NCBI GenBank assembly: GCA_002118135.1
Contig: BDIU01000339.1
Coordinates: 1 to 43,463, forward strand
Direction of reading: 5' to 3'
DNA length: 43,463 nucleotides
Source of the DNA: Trebouxia sp. TZW2008
Taxonomy: Eukaryota > Chlorophyta > Trebouxiophyceae > Trebouxiales > Trebouxiaceae
The notes beneath the pieces are model-generated. The model saw only the letters and a program-made list of their open reading frames with translations, was not told the DNA's origin and ran no database searches. Below, piece by piece: positions 27,001 through 39,008 of this stretch; positions within the stretch are counted from its first letter, which is position 1, and every line of letters begins with the position of its first letter. Position numbers and translations under genes: made by a program.

Positions 27001-30000
27001 TGACAGGGCTTGGCACAGTTGCTGGGATGCTGGGGGTGACAGGAGTGGCAACTGGAGCAGTTGTGCTGACAGGGGCTGGACTAGCAGCAGGGCTTGTCAC
27101 AGTGGGAACAGTAGGTGTGGTGGGTGCAGGGGTGGCAACTGTAGTTGGCTCTGCAGTGGGAGTTGGTGGCAGAGTCATTGGCGGGGCACCTGGCACAGGT
27201 GTCTCACTTGAAGCCTGGCTGCGAGGAGGAGTGGGGGCAGGGGTGACTGCAGGGGTGCCAGCAGTGGGTGCAGGAGTGACGGCAGGGGTGCCTGCTGTTG
27301 GCGCAGGGGTGACTGCAGGAGTGCCAGCTGTAGGTGCAGGAGTGACTGCAGGGGTACCTGCTGTTGGTGCAGGTGTGACTGCAGGGGTGCCAGCTGTAGG
27401 TGCAGGGGTATTTGCAGGGGTGCCTGCTGTTGGGGCAGGGGTGACTGCAGGGGTGCCAGCAGTAGGTGCTGGTGTGACTGCAGGGGTACCTGCAGTAGGT
27501 GCAGGGGTGACTGCAGGGGTGCCTGCTGTTGGCGCAGGTGTGACTGCGGGGGTGCCAGCTGTGGGTGCAGGGGTGACGGCAGGTGTACCAGCTGTTGGTG
27601 CTGGTGTGACTGCAGGTGTGCCAGCTGTGGGTGCAGGGGTGACTGCAGGTGTACTAGCTGTTGGTGCTGGTGTGACTGCAGGTGTGCCAGCTGTGGGTGC
27701 AGGTGTGACTGCAGGGGTGCCAGCTGTGGGTGCAGGGGTGACTGCAGGAGTGCCGGCTGTTGGTGCAGGAGTGACTGCAGGGGTGCTAACTGTAGGCGAG
27801 GACACAGAAGACACGCCAGCGTAGGGTGAAGCAGGCACTGTTGTTGGTGATGGTGACACTGCCACTGGGCTTGGCACAGCAGGCGCTGGGGTGGTGACAG
27901 GTGTGGAGCTGACAGGTGGAGGTGGAGGTGGTGAGGAGGCACCCGGGCTAGGCACAACAGGAGTGCTTGTCACAGGAGAAGCACCTGGAGTGCCGGCCAC
28001 AGGTGGTGGTGGAGGTGGAGAGGAAGCCGCCGGGCTTGGAACAGCAGGAGTGGTAGTTGTGACAGGAGTGCCTGTCACAGGTGAGGTTGATGGTGAAGCA
28101 CCTGGGCTTGGAACAGCAGGAGTGGTTGTTGTGACAGGAGTGCCTGTCACAGGTGAGGTTGATGGTGAAGCACCTGGGCTTGGAACAGCAGGAGAGGTGA
28201 CAGGTGTAGTAGTCACAGGAGGAGGAGGGGGGCTAGCAGCTGGAACACCAGTGTTTGTAGAAATGATAGGTGTTGGCGAGGCACCAGGGCTAGGCACTGC
28301 TGGGGTAGCAGTGGTCACAGGAGTGCCAGGGACAGGTGATGATGCTGCAGGTGAGGGGCTTGTGACTGGAACTGCAGTGGTAGGTGAAGGTACAGTTGCA
28401 GCTGGTGGGGAGCCCTGAGTGTCAGGTGCCTCTACAGGAGTACCAGTGGCACGCGGTGGTGGAGGTGGAGGTGGGCTGTGACCAGCTGGGGATGTTGCAG
28501 CAGGTACTGGTGAGGCGGCTGCAAGAAGCGATAGGTGTCAGGTTGCATGTAGAATGAGAGCAAAGGCATAAACATAGTGCATGGACAGCTTGCATCTAAT
28601 TGCTGCTCTGAAGCAGTCCATATTCCAGCAGCATTGAACGAACATGCTAATTGCGCTGAAGGCAAATTGTGCTTGACAATCACATCAGCAGCTGTTGACA
28701 TACTTAGATTGCAGAATGTTGCTGTTGACAGCAACATGCTAAAATGCATGTCTAGCAGCACACTGGGCCAAGCAGTCTTGTGTACCTTCCTGACAAATGG
28801 CAGATGATGCAAATGCTTCAATAAGCACAAATATCAGCAGCAGTGTCACAAAGCGGCACATGCATGCAGCAACAGTGAGCACCTGTTGGGGATGTAGGGG
28901 GGACGTTGGAGGTGCCAGTAGCCACAGGCACAGATGTGGTAGTGGTGGGTGATGGCACAATACCAGAGCTAGAAGTGGGGGTCACAACAGGGGCAGTAGG
29001 AGACTGTCCAGGCAACTCTGGTAGACCTGGCGGAGGCAAGCTGCGGCCAGGAGTAGCTGTTGGGGTGGTCACAGGTGACGCTGGGGTTGTGATTGGTGAG
29101 CCTGGGGTGGCAACAGGTGAAGCTGGGATGACAACTGGAGAGGCTGGAGTGGCAACAGGCGATGCTGGAGTCACAACTGGTGAAGCTGGGGTGACAACTG
29201 GAGAGGCTGGAGATGCAACTGGTGAAGTTGGGGTCACAACTGGAGACCCTGGAGTTGCAACTGGTGAACCTGGAGTGGCCACAGGGGATGCTGGAGTGGC
29301 AACAGGCGATGCTGGGGTCACAGCTGGTGATGCTGGGGTGACAACTGGAGACCCCGGAGTTGCAACTGGTGAGCCTGGAGTGGCCACAGGGGATGCTGGA
29401 GTTGCAACTGGTGAAGCTGGGGTGGCAACTGGTGAAGCTGGCGTCACAACTGGAGACCCGGGGGTGGCAACTGGAGAGGCTGGAGTGGCAACAGGCGATG
29501 CTGGAGTCACAACTGGTGAAGCTGGAGTGACAACTGGTGAGCCTGGAGTGGCCACAGGGGATGCTGGAGTTGCAACTGGTGAAGCTGGGGTCACAACTGG
29601 AGACCTGGGGGTGGCAACTGGTGAAGCCGAGGTGGCAACAGGCGAAGCTGGGGTCACCACTGGTGAAGCTGGGGTGACAAATGGTGAAGCTGGGGTCACC
29701 ACTGGTGATCCTGAAGTGGCAATTGGTGAAGCTGGCGTGACAACTGGTGACCCTGGGGTTGCAACTGGCGAGCCTGGGGTGACAACTGGAGATGCTGGAG
29801 TGGCAACTGGAGATGCTGGAGTGACAACGGGAGTTCCTGGGGTTGGCACTGGAGAGCCTGGAGTGGCAACAGGCGATGCTGGGGTGACAACTGGTGATGC
29901 TGGGGTGACAACTGGTGATCCTGGGGTGGCAACAGGGGATGCTGGGGTCACGACTGGGGACCTTGGGGTTGCAACTGGTGATCCTGGGGTAGCAACAGGC

Positions 30001-33000
30001 GATCTTGGAGTCACAACTGGTGATGCCGGTGATGCAGCAGGTGACCTAGGGCCCCTGGTGGGCGTTGGAGGCAAGGTCTGCACTGGCCCAGGTACAGGCA
30101 CATCAGAGATGGCTTCAGTAGGCCTGGGGGTTGCAGTGGGCGTGGACACAGGTGAGCCAGCTGGGGATGATGGTGTGCCTGAACAGCACAAAGCAACAGT
30201 CAAGAAGTGATAACTTCAATTTAGACAAAGTGCAGCTGCAAATAAATGCCTCTCTCCCTTGACTATGAGGCAAGCAAACAGCAGCAACAGAAAGCAGGAA
30301 GCGTGTCAATTACAGTGCATGCAGAACAGACCACACAATGCACAGGCAGAAGAGCGAAGTTTCTCACCGGTGACAGTTGTTGGCGAAGGGTTAGCAGGAG
30401 TGGCAGTGGTTGGTGCAGGTGTGACTACCGGGGTGCCAGCTGTGGGTGCAGGGGTGACTGCAGGGGTGCCAGCTGTGGGTGCAGGAGTGACGCCAGGAGT
30501 GCCAGCTGTGGGTGCAGGGGTGACTGCAGGGGTACCGGCAGTTGGTGCAGGGGTGACTGCAGGTGTGCCAGCTGTAGGTGCTGGTGTGACTGCAGGGGTA
30601 CCAGCAGTGGGTGCAGGGGTGACTGCAGGGGTACCCGCTGTTGGCGCAGGTGTGACTGCAGGTGTGCCAGCTGTAGGTGCTGGTGTGACTGCAGGGGTAC
30701 CAGCAGTGGGTGCAGGGGTGACTGCAGGGGTACCCGCTGTTGGTGCAGGGGTGACTGCAGGGGTACCTGCTGTTGGTGCAGGAGTGACTGCAGGAGTGCC
30801 TGCTGTTGGTGCAGGTGTGACTGCTGGAGTGCCAGCAGTAGGCGCTGGTGTGACTGTAGGAGTGCCTGCTGTTGGTGCGGGGGTGACTGCAGGGGTACCT
30901 GCTGTCTGTGCAGGTGTCACTGCTGGAGTGCCAGCAGTAGGTGCTGGTGTGACTGCAGGGGTTACAGTTGTTGGTGCAGGCGTAAGTGCAGGGGTACCCG
31001 CAGTTGGTGCAGGGGTAACTGCAGGGGTACCGGCAATTGGTGCCGGTGTAACTGCAGGGGTACCCGCGGTTGGTGCAGGTGTGACTGCAGGGGTCCTAGC
31101 TGTTGGTGCAGGGGTGACTGCAGGGGTGACAGCAGTTGGTGCGGGTGTCACTGCAGGGGTACCCGCAGTTGGTGCAGGTGTGACTGCAGGGGTGCCAGCT
31201 GTAGGTGCAGGTGTGACTGCAGGCGTGCTGACTGTTGGCGATGGAGTGGCAGGAGTGGTGGTTGGTGCAGGGGTGACTACAGGAGTGGTAGTTGGTGGAG
31301 CTGGAGAGCTAACTGGGCTGGCGATTGGAGGTGACAGTACTGTGGTAGAAGGCACAGAAACGCCTGGAGAGGTCACTGCTTGGTTGGTGGCTACTGGAGT
31401 CAATGCAATGGCTGGGCTTGGTGCACCTCCGCCAGAGCAAGGTGTGGTCCCTCTGAACTTGCAGCAGTCAAGTGGAGCAATGCAGCTGTCTGAAGAGGAG
31501 CCTGTGCAGCACTTGCCTTGGCCACTCCATGAGATCTGGTATGACTGAGTGCCATTGTTGTTGACCACTGACACCTCATCTGCATTGATGACAAAGAAGC
31601 GGAACACCGAGTACAGGTCCAAGGGAGAGTTGCCATAGGTCAGGGTCAAGTTATGCCAACCAGGAGCCATGGTGATGGGCACACAGTACTGTTTGTAGCC
31701 AGCAATCTCAAAGGTCGCTGAGTCAGAGGTGTAGTAGTTGGTGCCGTCAATCACCATGGAGGCTGAGTCATCATGCTGTAGACAGACCAGATGATAGTCT
31801 GAAGCAGTAGGAAACAGCGCTGAGGTCTCCCCAGTGACACCGTCTTGAGGACGCTCGACCAAGAATTGGCCTTGCATGACCACACCAAAGTTGTTGGTGA
31901 AGTTGAAAGTGGAGGTGACAGGCAGAGCTGGAGTGCCTGGCCAGCTTGAGTTCATTGTCCTCTGATTTGGGCAATCACACCTGCACACAAACATGTTTTA
32001 TCAAGTCAAATTGAAAGTAATATACACAGAAACATCTGTCAATACAAATTGCAGGCAGCCAAGCTTGTGACATGACACAGTGGCAACTTGAATGGGGTAT
32101 GCTGCAGATGTCACAGTCAGACAAGCAAGGCGACGCATTGTGCTACTGCTCAACCTGATCCATCAGTTGACACATCTCAATGCACACGCAAAGTGTTGGC
32201 ATCGGCAGAACAGGACAAGTGTGCTTTGCATGCTATCCGTTCTTGTGCGAAAGCTTCAAAGCATAAACTTGGAAAAGCTTGTTTGGTCTGCACATATAAA
32301 CACCGACATAAGCTTGCGCAAGCAATTTTGATGGCTAATACACACCTGGTAGCGTTGCCAGTGCCTGAGAATGCCAGTGGGAAATCATCCTTTGAGGAAG
32401 CGTCAGCTGGATACACATCAGCAAAGAACGTGGATGTCATGCCATTATAGTAGCCAGCATCCTGGCCAAGGCAAGGGTTGGTGTTGAAGGGGTTCTCAGC
32501 CACAGCTGCAACAGGTGAGTAGGTGGAAGGGAGTGGGATGCCTGCTTGCGAGGCGTATGCTGTATCACCAGAGTCATCAGCACCAGTGACAGCTGAGATG
32601 GAGCTGAGGGTGGTGTTGCCTGCGCATGCTGCCCAGCACCCAGTGGAAATGCTGAAGATGATCTGAGACTCAATGTTGGCACCAGAGTACACATTGATGG
32701 CATACGTCTGACCAGCAGTACATGCTGTAACCTGCAGCAGGGAAGATGCATCAGCATATGCTTTTAGCAGCATGGTGCACAAAATGCAAGCTTGCAGTGC
32801 TCAACTTGCTTGATGACAAGTGTGGAACTGCAGCTTTGAGCAGATCACAGCAGAGTATGTGCAGTTGCTAGCTTACTGTTGCATCTGTTGGTACATCTAT
32901 GCTTTCAGTATGGCCGCCAGCATACACAAGCAAGGTACTGTTGCTCTGATAGACGACATAGCTGCCACTGTCCCCAGGTAAAGCTGTTGTACTGCCTACA

Positions 33001-33538
33001 AGACCAAGAAGTCAGTCAGTCCTATGCACTATGCAGGAGCACTCCCAAAAGACAATGCAAAGAAATCGCTACACTATCGTTGAAAATGCACGACTGTCCC
33101 GCCTTGCTGTAGCGACGCCTCTGCGGCAGACGTGCACTGATCGGTCAACCACAAAATCTTACCTGGAGCTACAGGTGATTGCGCGCCAGTACATGTCGTC
33201 AAGCCCGCGAGAGCGTTGACTGACGTGTACAAGTAGCTAGCGTACTCTGTATTTGTCTGCGTAGTGGTGCCTGTGGGCTCCATCGACTGGATGCTCAGGC
33301 TTTGCACTTCTGTGGTGGAGTTAATAGGACACAGAACAATTAGATCTTTCATGACGATGTCGCTTGCTGAGGAAGGCGCTATATCAGGAGCTCCCTGAGC
33401 ATTGGCCTGCATTGGTCAGCAGCTTGTCAGCAACATGCTTACACGAAGGTGGTAAACGACGGGTATGACTGCTGCGCTGAGGCGTACCCCGAGCGCAATA
33501 GCCAGCAACAGGCCCAACCAGCACAAGGCCCTGGCCAT
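24088..33538 (-). CDS. Secreted Pro/Thr/Ala/Val-repeat wall protein with PA14-like region, 12 exons
   Basis: Exons: 33538-33443, 33406-33163, 32995-32877, 32731-32346, 31980-30368, 30178-28883, 28518-26668, 26479-26202, 25952-25488, 25202-24954, 24633-24503 and 24256-24088. All 11 introns have GT and AG ends and agree in phase, giving 2298 residues. MARALCWLGLLLAIALG at the start is a signal peptide. Exon 5 begins with a Cys-containing globular part whose VCLQHDDSASMVIDGTNYY and APGWHNLTLTYG resemble the PA14 core (DDG..VDG..GWH). Long Pro repeats follow in exons 5-7, including PPPPP runs. The C-terminal exons are globular, Cys-rich and carry many NxS/T sites. This is the architecture of hydroxyproline-rich or pherophorin-like extracellular glycoproteins of green algae. 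Role at the cell wall or surface is an inference, and no orthologue is named. Confidence 0.85.
27230..27791 (-). repeat. 33-bp coding repeat, 17 copies (TPAVTPAPTAG)
   Basis: Within exon 7 of the wall protein a 33-bp unit encodes the 11-residue TPAVTPAPTAG 17 times, with few changes (TPANTPAPTAG, PTAS). The opposite strand is open throughout as an artefact of the repeat. Confidence 0.95.
29060..30050 (-). repeat. 21-bp coding repeat (VATPASP/VVTPGSP), about 45 copies
   Basis: Exon 6 of the wall protein is almost wholly a seven-residue repeat, [VT]-[AV]-T-P-[AGR]-S-P. It is distinct from the 11-residue unit of the exons on either side. The exon is bounded by phase 1 introns on both sides. Confidence 0.95.
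30400..31240 (-). repeat. 33-bp coding repeat, about 25 copies (TPAVTPAPTAG)
   Basis: The 3' part of exon 5 of the wall protein carries about 25 tandem copies of the same 11-residue unit as exon 7. Variants include TPALTPAPTTV and TPAVTPAQTAG. Confidence 0.95.
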
Positions 33539-34629
33539 CGCTGCTGCTTCGCAACAGCCTTGTCGCGTGGCAGTCGTTCAAGTTCGCGGTTTCTCGATGT
33601 GGACTGCCCGATCGGCTTTATTTACAGGAGTGTGAGACGCGCAAGCACAACACAATGCGGATCGGCCTTCACAGAGCAGGTATTGTGCCGCACAGAAGGT
33701 CAAGTTCGACGCATACGCAGAACAAGTAGCACTTTAAGCGGGCACTGCAGCGCGGGCGGCATGCATGGAGCATTTGAAATGATGCATTAGGTCAAGGGCT
33801 TGAGAACCCTGCTTTGAGTTTTGAAGCTAGTTCTACAATGCCGTCAAGATTGCGCATATCGTCTGACGCTCAGCGTGCAGCCGCTCACTTGCACTTCAGT
33901 GAAGAGATGAAGCGAGCAGACTCAAGAATGGACAGTGCATTAAAATGCCAGGTACATGCATGATCATGAAACAGGCATACATGTACATGCAAGCAGTCTA
34001 CTGTGCAGGCGCCAGCAACGACTGCCAGCTCTGCAAATTCTGCAGAAGTAGCTGCAGCTGATGTTACACTGATGCGATGCTCCTCGTCTTTGTGTAGGAC
34101 TGTGTCGGCATGCTGACGATGAGCGAGCAATGTGTATAAGCGGTGGTTGCAGGCTTGGCTCTGTTTATCTTAGAAACTTCAGTATTGCAATGCTTCCAGC
34201 ACGTTGTTGACTCAGATTGTGTGTTGCGCGAAGCACCATTTGCAATTGCAGTGCCAGACAACTGCCTGACGGCTGCAATTGGATTACATGCTGTTTGACA
34301 TTGATGCTGAATCAGAGAGTGCAAAAATGTCCACATGCACATTTGCATCGCATTTTTGGCAGGCGCTGCACAATCAAGTAGTGCACAGCACGCCATGCAG
34401 TTGCTACTTGATCGGGAAAGGCTTGACGGCTGCTAATAGAAGCTGTGCGTTGGTTCTGATTGGCATGAGAGACTTTGGGGGGTTAGGGGGAGGAGCAAGG
34501 GGGGTGGAGACAGGCTTTGATAGCAAATCAACCAGTTCTCCTCCACAGGCAACGCACCACCGGCATGTGAGCAGCAGCAGCCCTTGAAACTGCTGCTGTT
34601 GAGTCTGCGTATCTTCACACCAACATCGC
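33539..34629. promoter_or_regulatory. Divergent intergenic region, wall protein / XAP5
   Basis: About 1.1 kb lie between the two head-to-head start codons. The 250 bp next to the wall-protein start are GC-richer, as expected for a promoter and 5' UTR. A G-rich tract (GGGGGGTTAGGGGGAGGAGC) lies at about 34475-34500, just upstream of XAP5. No coding exon is supported, although short frames exist. Confidence 0.45.
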
Positions 34630-37600
34630 ATGGGTCTGCAAGGGTATGTCGGGTCTGGCGAAGATGTAAGACGTATCAGACGGCAAGAACAGCAGCTTGA
34701 GGAAGAGCGGAAAAAGCGAGAGACAGAGAAGCAACAACGTGACGCCAACGTCAGTGCAGCCGGCTTCCGCCAGTTCGGCAAGGGAGCAACAGAGGTCAGT
34801 TTGTGAAGCACCTGGACAGCTTGTAGCTCTACAGATCACCTGCAGAGGCAAGACTGTCTGCTATCTGTATGCAGACTCTTGAGGCAGCTATCAGTCAGCA
34901 GACGGTTGGCCTCGTCACTCGCGCAGAGTTTGCTGAGAAGCAAAAGACCCTTCAGGAGCAGATAGCTGCTCATCAAGACAAGCGCAAACGTGAAGAGCTT
35001 GAAGCCGCAAACAAGGTGCGCATACCAGGCTTATCATAAGGCAGTCAAGTCAACAGCATACATTTGCTTGTTTGATCATCAAGGTCATTGTCTACTTTGA
35101 TGACAAAACAAGCAAGTTTACCCTGTTGAGGTCACCATGACCCTGCTAGGTGCATAAAGTGAAGTGCTTTCAAACGACTTTGCAAAAGCCATTTTGCATC
35201 AATGCAAACCTGCCCTCAAAGCACTGATTCTCAAAGTGCCAACAGATTGTTGGCGATACTGAGCATATGATGCTCGGATTGCATCAGGCAAGTCCCCGCG
35301 TCAGGCAAGACAACCTGGCCATTTTTGCAGAAGCAAGTTGGTATGTCCTTGTTGCATGCAGGCCTTGTATCACACACACCTAGCAGTACGTGCTAGCGAA
35401 TGTGATCGACTAGTATGACTATGGTCATCAAGACTATTATTGTTGTTATTGTTGCATGCAGGCAAGGGAAGAGAAACAGGCCAAAAAGGCTAAGCTCGCT
35501 TCAAAGTTCAAGCTTTCTTTTGCTCAAGATGAGGAGGAAGAGGTAGGCCTCAGCACTCAGGGCAAAGCCCTGTTTGCACGGCTTGTTGATCACATGTTCA
35601 TACTGAGCAAATTTCCACGTGATCAAGGCTTTCAGCGCTGCCCACATTGCTTGGAAAGATGCTGTACTGCTCAGTGATCGACTGTTGACTTGGCAAATAT
35701 GTGCTCAACGAAGGCATTCGCCGCTGCCTGCATTGCATGCACAGGCGGCTCCCCTCAGCTTTGACAAGGGTGAGCTCAACACGTGACATCTTGCATGTTA
35801 CAGAAAGCATACATTGTGAGCGCCTCTGCACGCATCTCAAGCATGTCAGAGACCAAGAACACCAAAAGAGACTGCACGATGCAAGAGCCTTGTGCAATCA
35901 AGCCAAACCAATGCTGTGCACTTGTCAAGCCCAGAGATGACAGCGTTCATGAGGAAAACCCCATTTCAGTCAGTAGACTCTACACTGTTCACGTGCCTTG
36001 TCACCTTGTGCATTCAGCCAGATTGTTCATGGCTGCATGCGGGATGAAGCACCAGCAGTACTTGCTACGTTCACAAAGGCCAAGGCAGCCATCAGCCTTG
36101 CGCAATGGAGTTAGACCAATGCTGTGCGCTTGTTATGTCGTCAAAGTACCTTGTCACGTTGTGTATCCAGCCAGATCGTCCATCCTGCTTGCAGGATGAA
36201 GCACCAGCAGTACCTGCTAAGTCCAAGAAGGCCAAGGCAGCAGATGTGCCCAAATCATCAGGCATTGGTAAAGACCCCACCACCCACACAGCTTTCCTGC
36301 CTGATAAGGAGCGTGAGAAAAAGGAGCAGCAAATGCGGGAGCAGCTGAAACAGGAGTATGAGCTGCGACAGCAGGTGTGCATCAAGCACTTACGCCCTTG
36401 CAGATATACCTTGTCTCTTTGCAGATTTGCAGTGACAATCCTAGAATCTGCTTCCTGTGCCTGCAGCATTCCTGGGCTGCCTTGTATAGTATTGTATTTC
36501 AACAGCTTCATGATAGTATCGCTCAAGACAGCATCACTGCATAAGCCAATGTATTTTTGTGAGCAGCCCTGCTGTCAGTCTCCTCAACAGCTCAGCACAT
36601 GCTGACGCTGCCTCGATTCAGACTCTGGCAGGCTGAGTCTCAAAGGCTGTCCAACATCGCATTGGCAAATGTTGTGTGCCTGAGCAATATTGCAAGCATG
36701 TAAGCCATGCGTGTTGCCCCACAAAAAATATGTGTTTTGGTCAAGAGCTTTGCGTGGTAGAGTTAGCACGTCATCAGCACTGCAGCCTGAGTTGGAAAGG
36801 CTCCTTTTGCATCAGTCCCAATCTCAGTGATTTCATCAAGTGGTAGGTACAAGCACTGTCCACAATGGGTGGAAGACTCTGCACAGGGACTACATGACCA
36901 GTTTGACGGTTGCAAACCATAGCATCTTCAGATCCTGTGCTTGCCCACTGTGGAGCAATGACATGTGGGGCAAGCACAGGACTTTGAAAAGCATTGGTCT
37001 GCGACCACTGAGTTTGATCATGTAGTCCTTGGGCAGCAACTTCCGTCCATTGCGGGCAATGCAATCCTTGTTAGTCCACTCCTGGAAAAACAGGGGAACA
37101 GGTTTGCTGATGGAAAGATAGTGAAGCATGAGCCCTGCCCATTTTGATGAACCCATGATGAGTTACATGTGATGATGCTGGCAGTCTGCTGGTGAACCTT
37201 GAGCACTTGCATTGGTAAAACCACTGAGTGACATGTGATCTTGCTAGCAGCCAGTAGGTGAGAAATGAGCAACTGCCGTCTTGGTGAGTCCATTGAGTGC
37301 CATGTCATGTTGCTGGCAGGCTGCAATTACAAATTGAGCACTTGCCCATTCCCCTGGTAAACACCTTCATTGGCTCATGACTGTCAGCAAAGCCACAGCT
37401 ATCAGCACAGCCTAGCTCAGAATGATCTCAGCTACAGCCAGCCTTGCATGCACTTCAACTTTGCTGAGGCATTAAATCATTTGCGCTTTGCATCATGGGC
37501 CATCACCAAACACCATGCTTGACATGTGTTCTTACTGAAGAACGGCACTGATGGCTGCACAAACACTTTACTTTTCAGTAAACAACGTTGTAAGTCAGTT

Positions 37601-39008
37601 GTGGAAGACACTGATTGACAGCTGATTTTGCTGGTAGACAGTTAGTGAAGAATGAGCCGCTGCCCATCACCTACAGCTACTGGGATGGCACTGGTCATCG
37701 TCGGAAAGTGGTGGTCAGGAAGGGGGATACCATCAGCCAATTCCTCAAGGCAGTCAAGCTGCAGCTCAGTGAGGAGTTCAGAGAAGTCAGGCAAGCCAGC
37801 CTGTGTTCCTGCTACAGTGACTCTATGTATAAAAGCTCCGTTTATCATGGAATGTATCTACATTGAAATATCTGACTCAGAAGTGGCGCTGGAAAGAGTG
37901 CAATGCGGAGACAGTTGCAGAATACACTGGCTTCGCAACAAGGATGTCAAGCATATCAAGCATGTTTGCAGAGTCATTGTGCTATACCGGCCACAGATAT
38001 ACAGGCCTTGATGCATGCTGCAGGCTAACGTGGCTTACTTGTTGACATGGTATCATGCATCTCAGCATTGGTACCACCTGCAGCGGGCTCACTCCTGATC
38101 TGTGGCTATGCTGCTGTAGTGGGTACTGTGTGTGCGTGTGTCAAGCGCAAGATTGTGGGGCACAATGCCTTGTGCAGGTCAGTCTCAGTCAGTAAATTGA
38201 TGTACGTCAAGTAAGACCTGATGCTGCCTCACAGTCTTTCCTTCTATGACCTGATCATTTCCATTGAGAGGTACAAGACTTTGTGCAGGTCGGTCTCAGT
38301 CAATCACTTGATGTACGTCAAGGAGGACCTGATACCGCCTCACAACCTGTTCTTCTATGACCTGATCATTTCCATTGAGAGGTACAAGGCTTTGCGCAGG
38401 TCGGTGTCAGTCAGTAACTTGATGTATATCAAGGAGGACCTGTTGCTGCCTCACAATCTTTCCTTCTATGACCTTATCATTTCCAGGGCCAGGGGCAAGA
38501 GCGGGCCGCTATTCCACTTTGATGTGTACGATGACATACGGCTGGAGCACAATGCTAATGTGGAGAAAGAGGAGTCTCATGCAGGCAAGCCTCAGTGGCA
38601 ACTACTTGTCTGGAGGGTCTGTTTGCACCTGTGTGGCACGCCACATAATGCTGCTACACAGGTTGCAATGATATAGGCATGTTGCTGCAATCATAGCTGA
38701 CTGCAGCTGCAAGGGCAAGGGTGTCTACAGTATGTACAGGAAAGCAGTGTTTGCAATCTGCAGCCTGAACAGTTGAGCAGCTGAAACGGCCTTTTTAGTC
38801 ACCCACCTGTTGCTGATTGCGCGGCAATGCACAGCGCTTGAATGCCCATGAGCTGCTCACCTGAGTTGCTGTGTCTCAGCTCTGCTGAGTGTTTGCAGGC
38901 AAAGTGTGTGCCAGGCATTGGTATGACAAGAATAAACACATTTTCCCAGCGTCACGATGGGAGGTGTATGACCCAGAGAAAGATTACAGCGAGTACACTG
39001 TCAAGTAG
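34630..39008 (+). CDS. XAP5: XAP5/FAM50 family protein (XCT orthologue), 7 exons
   Basis: Exons 34630-34794, 34875-35015, 35462-35542, 36195-36374, 37642-37790, 38400-38584 and 38899-39008 join in phase to 336 residues. Human FAM50A and Arabidopsis XCT are about the same length. Diagnostic motifs are [15 protein letters not shown] at the N-terminus, [87 protein letters not shown] and [19 protein letters not shown]. The central part is a charged coiled coil with an acidic DEEEEDE stretch. The family is nuclear and associated with the spliceosome; in Arabidopsis it affects circadian timing and RNA processing. Introns 5 and 6 use GC donors (GCAAGC). Exon 6 is preceded by two further tandem copies of its own start, so alternative acceptor use is possible. 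Confidence 0.95.
35880..36260 (+). repeat. Duplicated acceptor and start of XAP5 exon 4
   Basis: Sequence from CCAATGCTGTGCACTTGT through GATGAAGCACCAGCAGTACTTGCTA at about 35908-36070 recurs at about 36115-36220, where it forms the real intron end and exon 4 start (GCAG|GATGAAGCACCAGCAGTACC). In the upstream copy the acceptor is changed from GCAG to GCGG, so it is probably dead. Flanking pieces with GTCACCTTGTGCATTCAGCCAGA versus GTCACGTTGTGTATCCAGCCAGA confirm the duplication. Confidence 0.8.
37100..37665 (+). repeat. Degenerate tandem copies of XAP5 exon 5 acceptor region in intron 4
   Basis: The exon 5 start (TTTTGCTGGTAGACAG|TTAGTGAAGAATGAGCCGCTGCC at about 37625) has at least four decayed relatives upstream. 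They lie near 37107 (GCTGATGGAAAGATAGTGAAGCATGAGC...), 37175, 37245 and 37310, spaced about 70 bp. Each keeps a TTGCTGGCAG-like intron end and GTGAAnnnTGAGC-like exon start, but frames are broken. Confidence 0.65.
38178..38515 (+). repeat. Three tandem copies of the XAP5 exon 6 start, 111-bp unit
   Basis: Acceptors CAG|G lie at 38177/38178, 38288/38289 and 38399/38400, exactly 111 bp apart. Each starts the peptide [12 protein letters not shown]...PH.L.FYDLIIS. The third continues into the rest of the exon. The second is open and in frame with the third. The first has a TAA at 38212-38214. Units 1 and 2 end with IERYK and then the CAG of the next unit. Confidence 0.9.

Noticed and set aside
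26514..30210. Long plus-strand open frames (up to about 430 codons) of Gly/Val/Ala repeats over 26514-27824 and 28906-30210
   Set aside because: They are antisense to the wall-protein exons, cross its splice sites and consist of the reverse reading of its 21- and 33-bp repeats; multiple-of-three repeats without stops keep all such frames open.
30246..31548. Two overlapping plus-strand frames, one Cys/Arg-rich, of 362 and 429 codons
   Set aside because: Also reverse readings of the 33-bp repeat; the Cys-rich appearance comes from one frame of GTGCAGGTGTGACTG-like units.
33449..33790. Plus-strand 113-codon frame opposite the wall-protein signal peptide exon
   Set aside because: GC-rich antisense of exon 1 and promoter; the minus-strand signal peptide and in-phase exon chain are far better supported.
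38221..38676. A single 151-codon gene starting at 38221
   Set aside because: It is the reading-through of the tandem exon 6 copies of XAP5 and of the following intron, not a separate gene.
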